Below are positions 21,287 to 30,956 of a stretch of 64,000 bases of DNA, piece after piece; positions within the stretch are counted from its first letter, which is position 1, and every line of letters starts with the position of its first letter. The notes under the pieces are model-generated. The model was not told the DNA's origin. It worked only from the letters and a program-made list of their open reading frames with translations, and did no database searches. The stretch lies in assembly GCA_049997955.1 (NCBI GenBank), contig JAEBDY010000011.1, positions 124,001 through 188,000 on the forward strand, written 5' to 3'. The stretch is from Umezawaea sp049997955. GTDB taxonomy: Bacteria; Actinomycetota; Actinomycetes; Mycobacteriales; Pseudonocardiaceae. Position numbers and translations under genes: made by a program.

Positions 21287-23179
21287 TCAGAGCGAGTGCT
21301 GCAAGCGCTGCGCCATCAGCTTGATGAAGCGCGACGGGTCCGCCAGTTCGCCGCCTTCGGCGAGCAGGGCCATGCCGTACAGGAGTTCCGCGGTCTCGGC
21401 CACGCCCTCGTCCTCCGGGCGGGTCTCGTGGGCGGTGCGCAAGCCCGTGACGAGCGGGTGCGTCGGGTTCAGCTCCAGGATGCGCTTCTGCTTCGGCACC
21501 TCCTGGCCCATGGCCCGGTACATCTTCTCCAGCGTCGGCGTGATGTCGTGGGAGTCGCCGACGATGCACGCGGGGGACGTGGTCAGGCGCGACGACAGCC
21601 GCACCTCCTTCACGTCGTCCTCCAGCGTGGTCGTCATCCACGTCATCAGGTCCGCGAAGTCCTTCTTCGCCTCGTCGTTCTTCTCGTCGTCGTCCTTGTC
21701 GAGGTCGACCTCGCCCTTGGCGATGGACTGGAACTGCTTGCCGCCGAAGCCGTTGACCGCGTCGACCCACATCTCGTCGATCGGGTCCGTGAGGACCAGG
21801 ACCTCGAAACCCTTGGCCTGGAACGCTTCCATGTGCGGCGAGTTCTCGATGATGGAACGGGACTCGCCGGTCAGGTAGTAGATGTCCTCCTGGCCGTCCT
21901 TCATCCGCGCCACGTAGTCCTTCAACGTGGTGGGCTGGTCGGCGTCGTTCGTCGACGCGAAGGAGGCGATCTCCAGGATCGAGTCGCGGTTGTCGACGTC
22001 GTCGAGGAGGCCCTCCTTGACCGCCGCGCCGAACTCGCTCCAGAACGTCGTGTACTTCTCGGCGCTGTCGGCCATCATCGTCTTGACCGTCTGGAGGACC
22101 TTCTTCACCAGGCGGCGGCGGATCATCCGGATCTGCCGGTCCTGCTGGAGGATCTCGCGGGACACGTTGAGCGACAGGTCCTGCGCGTCGACGACACCCT
22201 TGACGAAGCGCAGGTACTCGGGCATCAGCGCTTCGCAGTCGTCCATGATGAACACGCGCTTGACGTAGAGCTGCACGCCGCGCTTGCGCTCGCGCATGAA
22301 CAGGTCCAGCGGCGCCTGCGCCGGGATGAACAGCAGCGCCTGGTACTCGAACGTGCCCTCCGCCTGGATGCGGAAGGTCTCCAGCGGGTCGTTCCAGTCG
22401 TGGCTGATGTGCTTGTAGAACTCGTTGTACTCGGACTGCTCGACCTCGCTGCTGGAGCGGGCCCAGAGCGCCTTCATCGAGTTCACGGTCTCCAGGACGG
22501 GCTCGGCGCCCTCCTCGGCCGACTCGGCGGCCATCTTGACCGGCCAGGTGATGAAGTCGGAGTACCGCTTGACGATCTCGCGGACCTTGCGGGTCGACGT
22601 GTAGTCGAATAGGTGGTCCTCGGCGTCCTCCGGCTTGAGGTGCAGCGTCACGGTCGTGCCCTGCGGCGCGTCCTCGACGGGTTCGATCGTGTACGTGCCC
22701 TCGCCCTCGGACTCCCACCGGACGCCCTCGGTCGTGCCCGCGCGCCGCGTCACCAGGGTGACCTTGTCCGCGACCATGAAGCTCGCGTAGAAGCCGACGC
22801 CGAACTGGCCGATCAGGTCCTGCGACCCCGCGGCGTCCTTCGACTCCCTGACCTTCTTCAGGAACTCCGCCGTGCCGGACTTCGCGATCGTGCCGATGAG
22901 GCCGATGACGTCCTCGCGGGTCATGCCGATCCCGTTGTCGCGCACGGTGAGCGTGCGCTGCTCGGCGTCGATCCCGATCTCCACGTGGAGGTCGTCGGTG
23001 TCGGCGTCCAGGTCCTTGTCGCGGAACGATTCCAGGCGCAGCTTGTCCAGCGCGTCTGAGGCGTTGGACACCAGTTCCCGCAGGAAGACGTCCTTGTTCG
23101 AGTAGATCGAGTGGATCATCAGCTGGAGGAGCTGGCGCGCCTCGGACTGGAACTCGAAAGTCTGGGTCGGCGTGGTCAC
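21287..23179 (-). CDS. htpG: Chaperone protein HtpG (Hsp90)
   Basis: A 630-aa ATP-dependent chaperone, full length. The N-terminal GHKL ATPase has [35 protein letters not shown] and [14 protein letters not shown]; the middle domain has [16 protein letters not shown] and [12 protein letters not shown] segments. The dimerisation domain ends in [13 protein letters not shown]. The best start is GTG 23179 ([14 protein letters not shown]); farther upstream in-frame codons encode an unlikely R/G-rich stretch. There is no Shine-Dalgarno before it, but TAACAT sits 8 nt upstream, consistent with a leaderless transcript. Confidence 0.96.
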
Positions 23180-23187
23180 GTTCGGCG

Positions 23188-23193
23188 ATGTTA
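23188..23193 (-). promoter_or_regulatory. Candidate -10 element of a leaderless htpG transcript
   Basis: TAACAT on the minus strand, 8 nt before the GTG start of htpG. It fits the TANNNT -10 pattern of actinobacterial housekeeping promoters and would place the transcript start at or next to the GTG. No good -35 box is visible. Confidence 0.35.
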
Positions 23194-23279
23194 CCGAAGC
23201 GCCCCCGCCGGTTGTGCGCACCTCGCGACTTCGGTGCCGCGCGCGGCCCGCTGCCCGCAAAAGGCGTGTCCCGGCGGGG

Positions 23280-25031
23280 TCACGCCAGGTCGAGGTAGAC
23301 GCGGGCGAACGAGCCCGCGACGCGGGCGATCGGGAAGCGGTCGCGCACCGTGGCCCGGCCCGCCTCGGCCACCGCGCGGGTCGCGTCGCCCAGCCCGACC
23401 ACCTCCCGCAGCCTCGCGCCGAGCCGTTCGGCGGTGGAGGTGTCGGCCAGGAAGCCGTTGCGGCCGTGGTCGACGTAGTGTGGGAGCCCGCCGCGCTGGG
23501 GCCCGACCACCAGCAGCCCGGCCTCCATCGCCTCCAGCACGGCGATGCCGAACTCCTCCTTCACGCTCGCGCACGCGTAGACGTGCGGCGACGGTGAGGG
23601 CACGGCCTGCACCAGCGTGTGTTCGAGCTCCCGCACCTTGGTGTTCGGCCACGCGGGCAGCACGGCCAGCCGACCGCGTGCCTCCGGCACCGACTCGGCC
23701 AGCGCCAGCACCTCGTCCAGCACGGACTGCTCGTCCGGGGTGCGCGCGGCGACCGAGCCGCCGATCAGCACCAGCGCCGTCGACCGGTGCAGCCCCGCGT
23801 CCAGCCACGCCCGCACCAGCACGGTCTGCTGCTTGACCGGGTGCAGCCTGCCGACGTTGAGCAGCACCGGCAGCCCGCGCGCCGAGTCGTCCAGCCGGGG
23901 GAAAACCCTGGACGGCTCGAACAGCTCGCGCACCAGGGCGGGCCGCGCGGTCCCGGCCAGCGGCGCGATGCCCTCCTCGATGGCCACGGCCGGGCGGTGC
24001 TCCAGCTGCGGGAAGTGCTCCAGCAGCTCGTCGCCGCGACCGCCGATGGCGACGAGGGCGTCGGCGCGCTCGACCAGCCGGTCGGCGATCCGCACGCGGT
24101 GCAGGTCGAACCGCAGCGCGTCCTCGTCCGCCCCGTCCGCCGGGTACCGCTCGGCCAGGTGGCGGTGGGGATCCGGCGTCAGCGTGAACACCACGCGGGC
24201 GCCCAGCAGCCGCGCCGCGTCGGCCACCGCCAGGGAGCCGTCGTCGGAGTACCGGACGTGCACGACGTCCGGCGTCAGCCCGTGGCGGGACAGCAGCTCG
24301 CGGATCCACCAGGTGATCGCGACCCGGTGGCCCGCCATCTCCTGCTGGCCCAGCGCGACGGGGGAGTCGACCGGGACGTTCACCGTCCAGTGCTCCCGGC
24401 CGTCCGACCGCTCGACGACGATCGCCGTGGGGTGGGCCGCGAGCACGATCGTCACGACCCGCCCGATGTCGTCGCGGTCGGCCAGCGCGTCGCCCAGCGA
24501 GCGGAGGAACACCCCGAGCCCGCCGCTGGCCCCCTCGCCGGGGTGCCCGGTGCCGCCGATCAGCATCGACTGCGCGACCGTCGGTCCGTCGACCCGGTCG
24601 GCGAGCGGCCGCGGGCCGTCGTCGGCCAGCAGGTCGAGCAGCAGCTTCTCGTAGGGCGACCTCGGGTCGTCGTGCACCGGGTGGCCCATCGAGTGCAGGT
24701 AGCGCCACAGCGGGGCGCCCTCGCCCACCGCCCTGGCCTCCTCCGGGGTGAGCGGTGCCAGGCCGTGGAGGGCGGCGAGGTCCAGCAGCCACCCGGCCGC
24801 GCGCTCGTCCCCGAGGTGCAGCAGGGTTCCTCGCAGGACGGTGCCGAGGCGCTCCGCCGCGCCCGCTCCTACCAGTTCGGGGACGATGTCGCACAACAGG
24901 GAGAAAGCCGCAGGTGACGGGGCGCGCGAGAAGTCGCCGACCGCCTGTTCCGGTGAGGGGAGCGCGGGTGGACGGTCGAGCTGGTGTCGGCGGTTCTCCA
25001 GCGCTCGCAACAGTTCCTGGTGTGGTCGCAC
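23280..25031 (-). CDS. GT4-family glycosyltransferase, sucrose-synthase/phosphate-synthase-like
   Basis: A ~583-aa GT-B retaining glycosyltransferase. An N-terminal ~130-residue helical extension precedes the catalytic part. The donor/acceptor loop is GASGGLGVFLRSLGDAL, the mid-section has TPDVVHVRYSDDGSLAVADA and FTLTPDPHRHLAERYP, and the C-terminal Rossmann domain has NVGRLHPVKQQTVLVRAWLD and the E-x7-E motif (EEFGIAVLEAME). The phrase LTPDPHRHL resembles sucrose-phosphate-synthase-type enzymes, but donor and acceptor cannot be deduced. I chose GTG 25031 because codons farther upstream lack initiation sites before the divergent gene. It is divergent from a second, unrelated glycosyltransferase. 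Confidence 0.85.
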   Translation of the reverse strand: MRPHQELLRALENRRHQLDRPPALPSPEQAVGDFSRAPSPAAFSLLCDIVPELVGAGAAERLGTVLRGTLLHLGDERAAGWLLDLAALHGLAPLTPEEARAVGEGAPLWRYLHSMGHPVHDDPRSPYEKLLLDLLADDGPRPLADRVDGPTVAQSMLIGGTGHPGEGASGGLGVFLRSLGDALADRDDIGRVVTIVLAAHPTAIVVERSDGREHWTVNVPVDSPVALGQQEMAGHRVAITWWIRELLSRHGLTPDVVHVRYSDDGSLAVADAARLLGARVVFTLTPDPHRHLAERYPADGADEDALRFDLHRVRIADRLVERADALVAIGGRGDELLEHFPQLEHRPAVAIEEGIAPLAGTARPALVRELFEPSRVFPRLDDSARGLPVLLNVGRLHPVKQQTVLVRAWLDAGLHRSTALVLIGGSVAARTPDEQSVLDEVLALAESVPEARGRLAVLPAWPNTKVRELEHTLVQAVPSPSPHVYACASVKEEFGIAVLEAMEAGLLVVGPQRGGLPHYVDHGRNGFLADTSTAERLGARLREVVGLGDATRAVAEAGRATVRDRFPIARVAGSFARVYLDLA

Positions 25032-25103
25032 GCACGACGTTCGAACCGGGCGGCGTTCCGGATCGAACAAAACCCGTTGATCACAAGGAAAGTGAGGTAG
25101 ACC

Positions 25104-26411
25104 ATGCCCCGTGTCGCGGTGATCAGCCCGCCGTTCAGGTCGCACGCGCAGCCGCTGTCCGTTCTGGCCCGCTCGTTGAGCGGAACCGGTGTGGACGTGG
25201 TATTCGCGTCCACACCGGAGTTCGCGGACTTGGCCTCAGGACTGGACTTCGTGCCGTTGCGGACGACGCGGAACGCCAACACGGGCGTGGCGCAGACCAC
25301 CGTGCAGGACGCCGAGTCCGCCGGCAGGCTCGACGAGTTCCTCGACTCCACCAGGCGCGGCGCCGTGCCCGCGTTGCTGACGCAGACCACGCACCGCCGC
25401 GCGGACATGCTGGCCGCGCCGGAGGAGGTGCTCTCCGCCGTCGCGGCGCTGCACGAACGGCTGCGGCCGGACTGGTACCTCGTCGACCAGCTGAACTACG
25501 CGGTCACCCTCGCGCTGCACGTGCTGGGGCTGCCGTTCGCGTCGTTCTGCCCCGGCCACCCGACCTACCTGGTGACCCGCGACGACCAGTTCTTCGGCCT
25601 GCCGCAGCTCTGGCCCTCGACCGTCGCGCCCACCGACCTGGCCGAGCTGCGCGAGGCGACCAGGCTCACCGACCTGCGGTTCACCGAGCTCTTCGCGGAC
25701 TTCGTCCGGCGGCACGCCCCGGAGCGGCCCGTGCCGCGGCGGGCGTTCGCGCTGACGTCCCCGCACGCGGCGGTCCTCAACTACCCGCGGTTCCCCTGGC
25801 TGCCGCCGCTGCCCGACGAGCCGGACCTGGTGTTCCTCGGCCACTGCACCGAACCCGACCGGCTCGACGACGACTGGCTCGCCCGGATCCGCGGTCGCCG
25901 CGTGGTCCTGGTCGCCCTCGGCACGTTCCTGTCCGCCCGCGACGACGTCCTGCGGACCGCTGTCACGGGCGCGCTGGGCATCCCGGACGTGACCGTGGTC
26001 GTCGCGGGCGGCGCGCGTGTGGAGGCGTTGGCGGACCTCGCGGCCGACCCGCGCGTGCTGCTGGAACCGGTCGTGCCGCAGCGGGCCCTGCTGCCGCACG
26101 TGGCGGCGATCGTGCACCACGGCGGCAACAACACGTTCACCGAGGCGGTCGAGGCCGGGGTGCCCGCGCTGGTGCTGCCGTTCTCCAGCGACCAGTTCTG
26201 CGTCGCCCACGACGCCGAGCGGTCGGGGGCGGGCGTCTGCCTCGACCCCAACGCGCTCACCGCCGACGGGGTGGAGTCCGCGTTGCGCGGCCTGCTCGAC
26301 CACGGCCGCACCCCGCGGCTGCTCGGGCTGCGGGACGAGGTGCGCGCGGCGGGACCGGACCGCGGCGCCGCGCGGTTGGCGGAGGTCATGGACCGCGCGG
26401 TGGGTCGGTGA
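25104..26411 (+). CDS. UGT/MGT-type glycosyltransferase (GT1 family)
   Basis: A 435-aa GT-B inverting glycosyltransferase. The N-terminus PRVAVISPPFRSHAQPLSVL and the C-terminal nucleotide-sugar motif HHGGNNTFTEAVEAGVPALV then LPFSSDQF define the macrolide-glycosyltransferase-like GT1 group, which transfers sugars to macrolides, flavonoids, lipids or antibiotics. ATG 25104 follows AAGTGAGGT. No biosynthetic genes adjoin it, so a detoxification or lipid-glycosylation role is as likely as natural-product decoration. The divergent GT4 gene starts 73 bp away, suggesting coordinated control. Confidence 0.9.
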   Translation: MPRVAVISPPFRSHAQPLSVLARSLSGTGVDVVFASTPEFADLASGLDFVPLRTTRNANTGVAQTTVQDAESAGRLDEFLDSTRRGAVPALLTQTTHRRADMLAAPEEVLSAVAALHERLRPDWYLVDQLNYAVTLALHVLGLPFASFCPGHPTYLVTRDDQFFGLPQLWPSTVAPTDLAELREATRLTDLRFTELFADFVRRHAPERPVPRRAFALTSPHAAVLNYPRFPWLPPLPDEPDLVFLGHCTEPDRLDDDWLARIRGRRVVLVALGTFLSARDDVLRTAVTGALGIPDVTVVVAGGARVEALADLAADPRVLLEPVVPQRALLPHVAAIVHHGGNNTFTEAVEAGVPALVLPFSSDQFCVAHDAERSGAGVCLDPNALTADGVESALRGLLDHGRTPRLLGLRDEVRAAGPDRGAARLAEVMDRAVGR

Positions 26412-26462
26412 TCCGGTCCACGTCGGACGGTGCCGTTCGATTTTGATTGCTGTATCAGTAGC

Positions 26463-26478
26463 TTCAGTGTTGACTGAA
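26463..26478. repeat. Small inverted repeat in an A+T-rich intergenic patch
   Basis: TTCAGT-GTTG-ACTGAA lies in the unusually A+T-rich 26440-26485 stretch between the UGT gene and the YdcF-like gene. It could be an operator or part of a terminator for the UGT gene; there is no G+C-rich stem, so a regulatory site is slightly more likely. Confidence 0.3.
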
Positions 26479-26589
26479 TACAAGCCTGTTCCGCACCCCG
26501 CGGATGGCACCGTGGTGACGTGGGGCGACGCGGTCCCGACCGTCCTCCGTCTGGTCTAATGATCGCCTCTACACGGAGGTGCCCGGTCC

Positions 26590-27603
26590 ATGACCACGGT
26601 CAGCGTCTACAGCTACGGCATCGCGGCGCTGTGGTTCCTGTTCTTCCTCATCAGCTTCATCCGGGACCGGCGGAGGCTGCGCAACGGCGTGTACCTGTTC
26701 CTCACGCTGGTGTTCCTCGGTTTCGGCCTGCTGATGACGCTGGCGTCGGTGTCCGGGACGGCGGCGAGCGTCGTGGTCGTCGGTGTCGTGGTGCTCATCC
26801 CGCTGCTGATCCTGAGCCTGGGGGTGTTCCTGGTCGCGAACGGCGTCACGATGGTCCGCCGCGAGGGGTTCCGGCTGGTGAACCTGCTGTCGCTGGCGGC
26901 GGGACTGGGCATCCTCGGGTTCGTGGTGTTCCAGGTGGTGCGGCAGTACGTCGACTGGCCGCCGCTGGGTGTCGTCGGCGACGTCATGACGGGGCTGCTG
27001 GCCTACATCGGCTTCCTGTTCGCCTGCTTCCTGCTGTACTCGTTCGTCTACGGCCGGATCCGCCCGAAGCGGGACGTCGACTTCATCGTGGTGCTGGGCG
27101 CGGGCCTGGCGGGCGAGAAGGTCCCGCCGCTGCTCGCGAGCAGGCTGGAACGCGGGCGCACGACGTTCGACGCGGCGGTCGCGAAGGGCACCGAGCCCGC
27201 GCTGATCACCTCGGGCGGCCAGGGACCGGGGGAGGACGTGCCGGAGGCGGTCGCGATGGCCGACTACCTCGTGGCCAGGGGCGTGGCGCGGGACCGGGTG
27301 CTGCTGGAGGACCGGTCGACCACGACGTGGGAGAACCTGACGTTCAGCAAGGCGATCATGACCGAGCAGCGGCCGGACTACCGCTGCCTGGTCGTGACCA
27401 ACAACTTCCACGTCCTGCGGGCCGCGCTGCTGGCCCGCAAGGCGAAGCTGAACGGGCAGGTGATCGGCGCGCCCACCGCCTGGTACTTCTGGCCGACGGC
27501 GACGCTGCGCGAGTTCGTCGCGATCCTCGTGGAGCACCGGGTGGTCAACGGCGTGATCTGCCTGCTGATCGTCCTGTCCGGTGTGCTGCCCGCGATCGGC
27601 TGA
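26590..27603 (+). CDS. YdcF/ElyC-type (DUF218) integral membrane protein
   Basis: A 337-aa protein. About five N-terminal transmembrane segments cover residues 8-155 (IAALWFLFFLISF; VYLFLTLVFLGFGLLMTLA; VVVVGVVVLIPLLILSLGVF; LSLAAGLGILGFVVFQVV; GLLAYIGFLFACFLLYSFV). The cytoplasmic DUF218 domain follows (DFIVVLGAGLAG, LITSGGQGPGEDVPEA, DRSTTTWENLTFS, CLVVTNNFHVLRA), and one C-terminal segment ends the protein. Relatives such as ElyC and SanA act in envelope biogenesis and vancomycin tolerance; the reaction is not established. GGAGG lies 10 nt upstream of the ATG. Confidence 0.9.
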   Translation: MTTVSVYSYGIAALWFLFFLISFIRDRRRLRNGVYLFLTLVFLGFGLLMTLASVSGTAASVVVVGVVVLIPLLILSLGVFLVANGVTMVRREGFRLVNLLSLAAGLGILGFVVFQVVRQYVDWPPLGVVGDVMTGLLAYIGFLFACFLLYSFVYGRIRPKRDVDFIVVLGAGLAGEKVPPLLASRLERGRTTFDAAVAKGTEPALITSGGQGPGEDVPEAVAMADYLVARGVARDRVLLEDRSTTTWENLTFSKAIMTEQRPDYRCLVVTNNFHVLRAALLARKAKLNGQVIGAPTAWYFWPTATLREFVAILVEHRVVNGVICLLIVLSGVLPAIG

Positions 27604-29022
27604 TCACGGGGCGGGCTCGACCGCCGGGCACGACGCGCCCTCGGCGGGCGTGCGCAGGGTGAACAGGTACGCCTCGGCGGCTCCGCGGGTGCAGTCGCTG
27701 CGGTCGTACACGACGTGCCCCCAGCCGTCGTAGGTCAGCAGCGCGGTGTGCGCGCGGGCCTGCCGGTGGATGTTGCGCGCCCACGCGTACGGCGTGGCCG
27801 GGTCGTGGCGGGAGTTCATCACCAGGATCTTCGGCCCGGAGCGGATGGTCAGCCGGTGCGGCGGGTTCGCCGCCGGGCCGGGGATGCCCGCGCACGACAT
27901 GACCTCGTCGTGGCCGAGGTGGCTGCCGCGCAGGGACGGACCACGCCGCAGTTCCTCGGCCCGCAGCCGGGCGTAGTCGCGGTAGTCCTCGACCCGCAGG
28001 GAGAAGTCCTGGCAGACGGTCGCGAGCCGCACGGCTGGGTAGTTGTACTCGAACAGGGCTTGGACCGGGGGCTTCTCGGCGGCCAGGTCCGAGGTGTACT
28101 GGGCGATCTCCTGCCAGGCGGGGTCGTAGAGCAGACCGTGGACGAGCCTGGCGAAGGTCTGCCTGCCCCAGCCCACGGCGTCCGCGCCGTCCAGCGCGTC
28201 CTCCCAGACCGCCCGCACGTCCCGGCCGTGCAGCACGCAGGTGGTCGTGCGGTCGCACCACGCCACGAACTCGCCGAACGCCGCCTCCGTCGAGGCCGCC
28301 CGGTCGCCGACGAACCGGCGCGTGTCGGCGCTGTGGTCGATGGTGCTGTCGAGAATCATCGACCGGAGGTTGTGGCCGAACTCCTCGGCGTAGGCCTGGC
28401 CAAGCGTGGTGCCGTAGGAGATGCCCAGGTAGTTGATCCTCCGCTCGCCCAGCGCCCGCCGGACCGCGTCGAGGTCCCGCGCGGACTGCGCGGTGTCGGC
28501 GTGGTCGAACACCGGTCCGCTGCGCGCGCGGCAGTCAGCGATCAGCGTCCGGTTGTGCGCCACCAGCGCGTCGAACCCGGCCTGGTCCACCGGGTAGGTC
28601 GACGGACCCCGGCCCAGCAGGTCCTCCGAGCAGCGGATGAACGCGCTGTCGCCGGTCCCACGCTGGTCGAACCCGACGAGGTCGAACCGCGCCCGCACCT
28701 CGGCGCCGAACAGCGACGTCGTCTGCGCGAACGCCGCTCCCGAGCCGCCGGGCCCGCCGGGATCGGCCACCAGCACGCCGATGCGCCGCGCCGGGTCGGT
28801 CGCCGTGCGGCGCGAGACGGCCAGGTCGAACGACTCCCCGCGCGGGGCGTTCCAGTCGACGGGCACCCGCAGCGTGCCGCACTCGGCCTCGGGGACCTCG
28901 GGGCACGCGTGCCAGGCGATCGTGGGCGGACTCCACCCGGTCTCCGCGGTCGCGGGCGCGGCTCCGGCGACCAGCGCGACGCAGGAGAGAGCGGTTCCGA
29001 GCACGCGCAGGATCGACCGCAC
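27604..29022 (-). CDS. Secreted alpha/beta-hydrolase, tripeptidyl aminopeptidase type (S33)
   Basis: A 472-aa exported serine peptidase. Signal peptide at the N-terminus (VRSILRVLGTALSCVALVAG then AAPATA). The catalytic motifs are GGPGGSG (oxyanion region), GFDQRGTGDS, nucleophile elbow GISYGT, Asp in NSRHDPATPY and His in GWGHVVY. Matches the SlpD/SlpE and Tap group of Streptomyces, which trims tripeptides from secreted proteins; C-terminal cysteines in MSCAG and SDC are typical. GTG 29022 is preferred because GGAGG sits 4 nt upstream, although an in-frame GTG at 29046 exists. It converges on the YdcF-like gene with no gap. Confidence 0.92.
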   Translation of the reverse strand: MRSILRVLGTALSCVALVAGAAPATAETGWSPPTIAWHACPEVPEAECGTLRVPVDWNAPRGESFDLAVSRRTATDPARRIGVLVADPGGPGGSGAAFAQTTSLFGAEVRARFDLVGFDQRGTGDSAFIRCSEDLLGRGPSTYPVDQAGFDALVAHNRTLIADCRARSGPVFDHADTAQSARDLDAVRRALGERRINYLGISYGTTLGQAYAEEFGHNLRSMILDSTIDHSADTRRFVGDRAASTEAAFGEFVAWCDRTTTCVLHGRDVRAVWEDALDGADAVGWGRQTFARLVHGLLYDPAWQEIAQYTSDLAAEKPPVQALFEYNYPAVRLATVCQDFSLRVEDYRDYARLRAEELRRGPSLRGSHLGHDEVMSCAGIPGPAANPPHRLTIRSGPKILVMNSRHDPATPYAWARNIHRQARAHTALLTYDGWGHVVYDRSDCTRGAAEAYLFTLRTPAEGASCPAVEPAP

Positions 29023-29076
29023 GGGTCCTCCACCATCATCGCCCACAAGATCCGACTCGCGATTCTCGCGAGTCGA

Positions 29077-30165
29077 TCACGGAACGCGCAAGGGCAGGAC
29101 GACGGCGGGCCGGGCGTTGCGGCGGGCGACGACGCGGCGGCCGACGGCGATCATCGGCAGTTCGACCGCGCGGTGCAGCACGTGGGCCATGGCCAGCGCC
29201 ACGGCCAGCACGACGACCGGGTGCGCGACCCCGAACGACCCCACCAGCGCGACGGCGCCCCCGGCGATGCCCTGCACCAGGTACAGCGAGTAGGACCGCT
29301 CGCCCACGAAAATCGCCGTCCGGGTGGACAGCGCCCGTCGCACCGGTCGGCCGGAGACCACGGCGGGCAGCAGGAACGCGCACGCGACCGCGTACACCGG
29401 CGACACGGCCACCGAGGCGGGAACGCCGAACCAGTCGCCGAGCACGGGGGCGATCGCCCGGACCGACAGGTGCGCGCCGACGAACGCGACGCCGACGACC
29501 ACCGACGCCACGGGGCCGGTCAGCGGTCGGACGAGCGCGTAGCCGCGCGGGTGGTGCAGGACCAGTGCGACGACGCAGCCCACCAGGACGGAGAAGTAGC
29601 CGAGCGTCCAGTGCGGTGATGCCTGGTCGAGGGTGATCGGCAGCAGGGCGAGCGCCACGACCAGACCCGTCACGGCGACGCCGAACCGGCGGAGCGTCGA
29701 CGCCGCGCCCGCGAACGCGAGCAGCGGCCAGAGCAGGTAGAACTTCTGCTCGGTGCCCAGCGTCCACGAGTGCCCGAAGGGGTTGTTCCGGGTGAACTCG
29801 TTCAGGAAGGTCAGCTGCGACGGCAGCGCCGCACCGAGTCCACTGCTGCCGAACGTCCCCGCGAGCAGGCAGCCGACCACGATCGCGGCGAGCACGAGGA
29901 AGTACACCGGCAGGATCCGGAACGCGCGGCGCAGGTAGAAGTCGGCCAGCGCGACCCGCCCGGTGCGGTCGTGCTCGCGCAGCAGCAACGTGGTGATCAG
30001 GAAGCCGGACAGCACGAAGAACAGGTGCACGCCGACCCAGCCCTGGAGGATGTCCGGGCCGTCGAAGTGGAACAGCACGACGAGCGTCGCCGCGATGGCC
30101 CGAAGTCCGTCCAGGCCGGGGAACCGGCGCTGCGCGAGGTAGTCGGAGTGGGTCGGTGCGCTCAT
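29077..30165 (-). CDS. Acyltransferase family 3 (OafA/YrhL-like) membrane protein
   Basis: A 362-aa integral membrane acyltransferase with about ten hydrophobic segments. The N-terminal signature is RRFPGLDGLRAIAATLVVLF-HF with the catalytic His, followed by GVHLFFVLSGFLIT, FYLRRAFRILPVYF and GHSWTLGTEQKFYLLWPLL. The family O-acetylates cell-surface polysaccharides, peptidoglycan or secondary metabolites. ATG 30165 begins MSAPTHSDYLAQRR; no good Shine-Dalgarno is visible and longer starts are possible. It is divergent from the response-regulator gene. Confidence 0.9.
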   Translation of the reverse strand: MSAPTHSDYLAQRRFPGLDGLRAIAATLVVLFHFDGPDILQGWVGVHLFFVLSGFLITTLLLREHDRTGRVALADFYLRRAFRILPVYFLVLAAIVVGCLLAGTFGSSGLGAALPSQLTFLNEFTRNNPFGHSWTLGTEQKFYLLWPLLAFAGAASTLRRFGVAVTGLVVALALLPITLDQASPHWTLGYFSVLVGCVVALVLHHPRGYALVRPLTGPVASVVVGVAFVGAHLSVRAIAPVLGDWFGVPASVAVSPVYAVACAFLLPAVVSGRPVRRALSTRTAIFVGERSYSLYLVQGIAGGAVALVGSFGVAHPVVVLAVALAMAHVLHRAVELPMIAVGRRVVARRNARPAVVLPLRVP

Positions 30166-30278
30166 GGGGCCGAGCTTCGGCCGCGTGCTTCCCGATCTTG
30201 TCGGGGTCATGTCCGGGTTTCGCCACAGAATCCCGGTCCAGGGCCGCCGCGGTCCTCCGTCCACCCCATACTCCTGCT

Positions 30279-30956
30279 GTGGTTCGCGTGCTGTTGATCG
30301 AAGACGACCAGGCCGTCCGGGACGCGCTGGGGTTCGCGCTGCGCCGCCAGGGCCACCACGTGTCCGCGGCGGCGACCGGTGAAGAGGGCCTGGTGTTCGT
30401 GCGGGAGGCGGCGCCGGACATCGTCGTGCTCGACCTGATGCTGCCGGGCATCGACGGGTTCGAGGTGTGCAGGCGGGTGCGGGCGATGGGGGAGGTGCCC
30501 GTCGTCATGCTCACCGCGCGGGGCGACGACCTCGACGTCGTCGGCGGGCTGGAGGCCGGGGCCGACGACTACGTCGTCAAGCCGGTGGAGCCGAGGGTGC
30601 TCGACGCGCGGCTGCGGGCGGTCCTGCGCCGCAGCGAGCGCGAGGGCACCCGCAACACCGGCGTCTTCGGCGACCTGGTGATCGACCGGGCTGCGTTGAC
30701 CGTGCACAAGGGGGGCGAACCGGTGGGGTTGACGCCGACGGAACTCCGGCTGCTGCTGGAGTTGTCGCGGTCGCCGGGGCAGGTGCTGTCGCGGGAGCAG
30801 CTGCTGAAGTCGGTGTGGGACCACGACTACCTCGGCGACTCGCGGCTCGTCGACGCGTGCGTGCAGCGGTTGCGGCTGAAGGTGGAGGACGTGCCGTCCG
30901 CGCCGGTGTTCGTGCGGACCGTCCGCGGCTTCGGCTACCGGTTCGGTCCGCTGTGA
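30279..30956 (+). CDS. OmpR/PhoB-family response regulator
   Basis: A 225-aa two-component regulator. The receiver domain has the acidic pair Glu8/Asp9/Asp10, phospho-acceptor Asp52 (VVLDLMLPG) and Lys101. The C-terminal winged helix (LTPTELRLLLELSRSPGQVL ... VQRLRLKVEDV ... VRTVRGFGYRF) binds DNA. GTG 30279 gives the canonical VVRVLLIEDD start. There is no Shine-Dalgarno; CATACT 6 nt upstream suggests leaderless transcription. The stop codon overlaps the GTG of the histidine kinase (GTGA), so the two are translationally coupled. With the lipoprotein downstream the operon resembles mtrA-mtrB-lpqB in layout, although this may be a paralogue. Confidence 0.95.
   Translation: MVRVLLIEDDQAVRDALGFALRRQGHHVSAAATGEEGLVFVREAAPDIVVLDLMLPGIDGFEVCRRVRAMGEVPVVMLTARGDDLDVVGGLEAGADDYVVKPVEPRVLDARLRAVLRRSEREGTRNTGVFGDLVIDRAALTVHKGGEPVGLTPTELRLLLELSRSPGQVLSREQLLKSVWDHDYLGDSRLVDACVQRLRLKVEDVPSAPVFVRTVRGFGYRFGPL

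Noticed and set aside
26551..26563. CTGGTCTAATGAT, partly like a DasR box, upstream of the YdcF-like gene.
   Set aside because: Only the left half matches; the AGACC half-site is absent.
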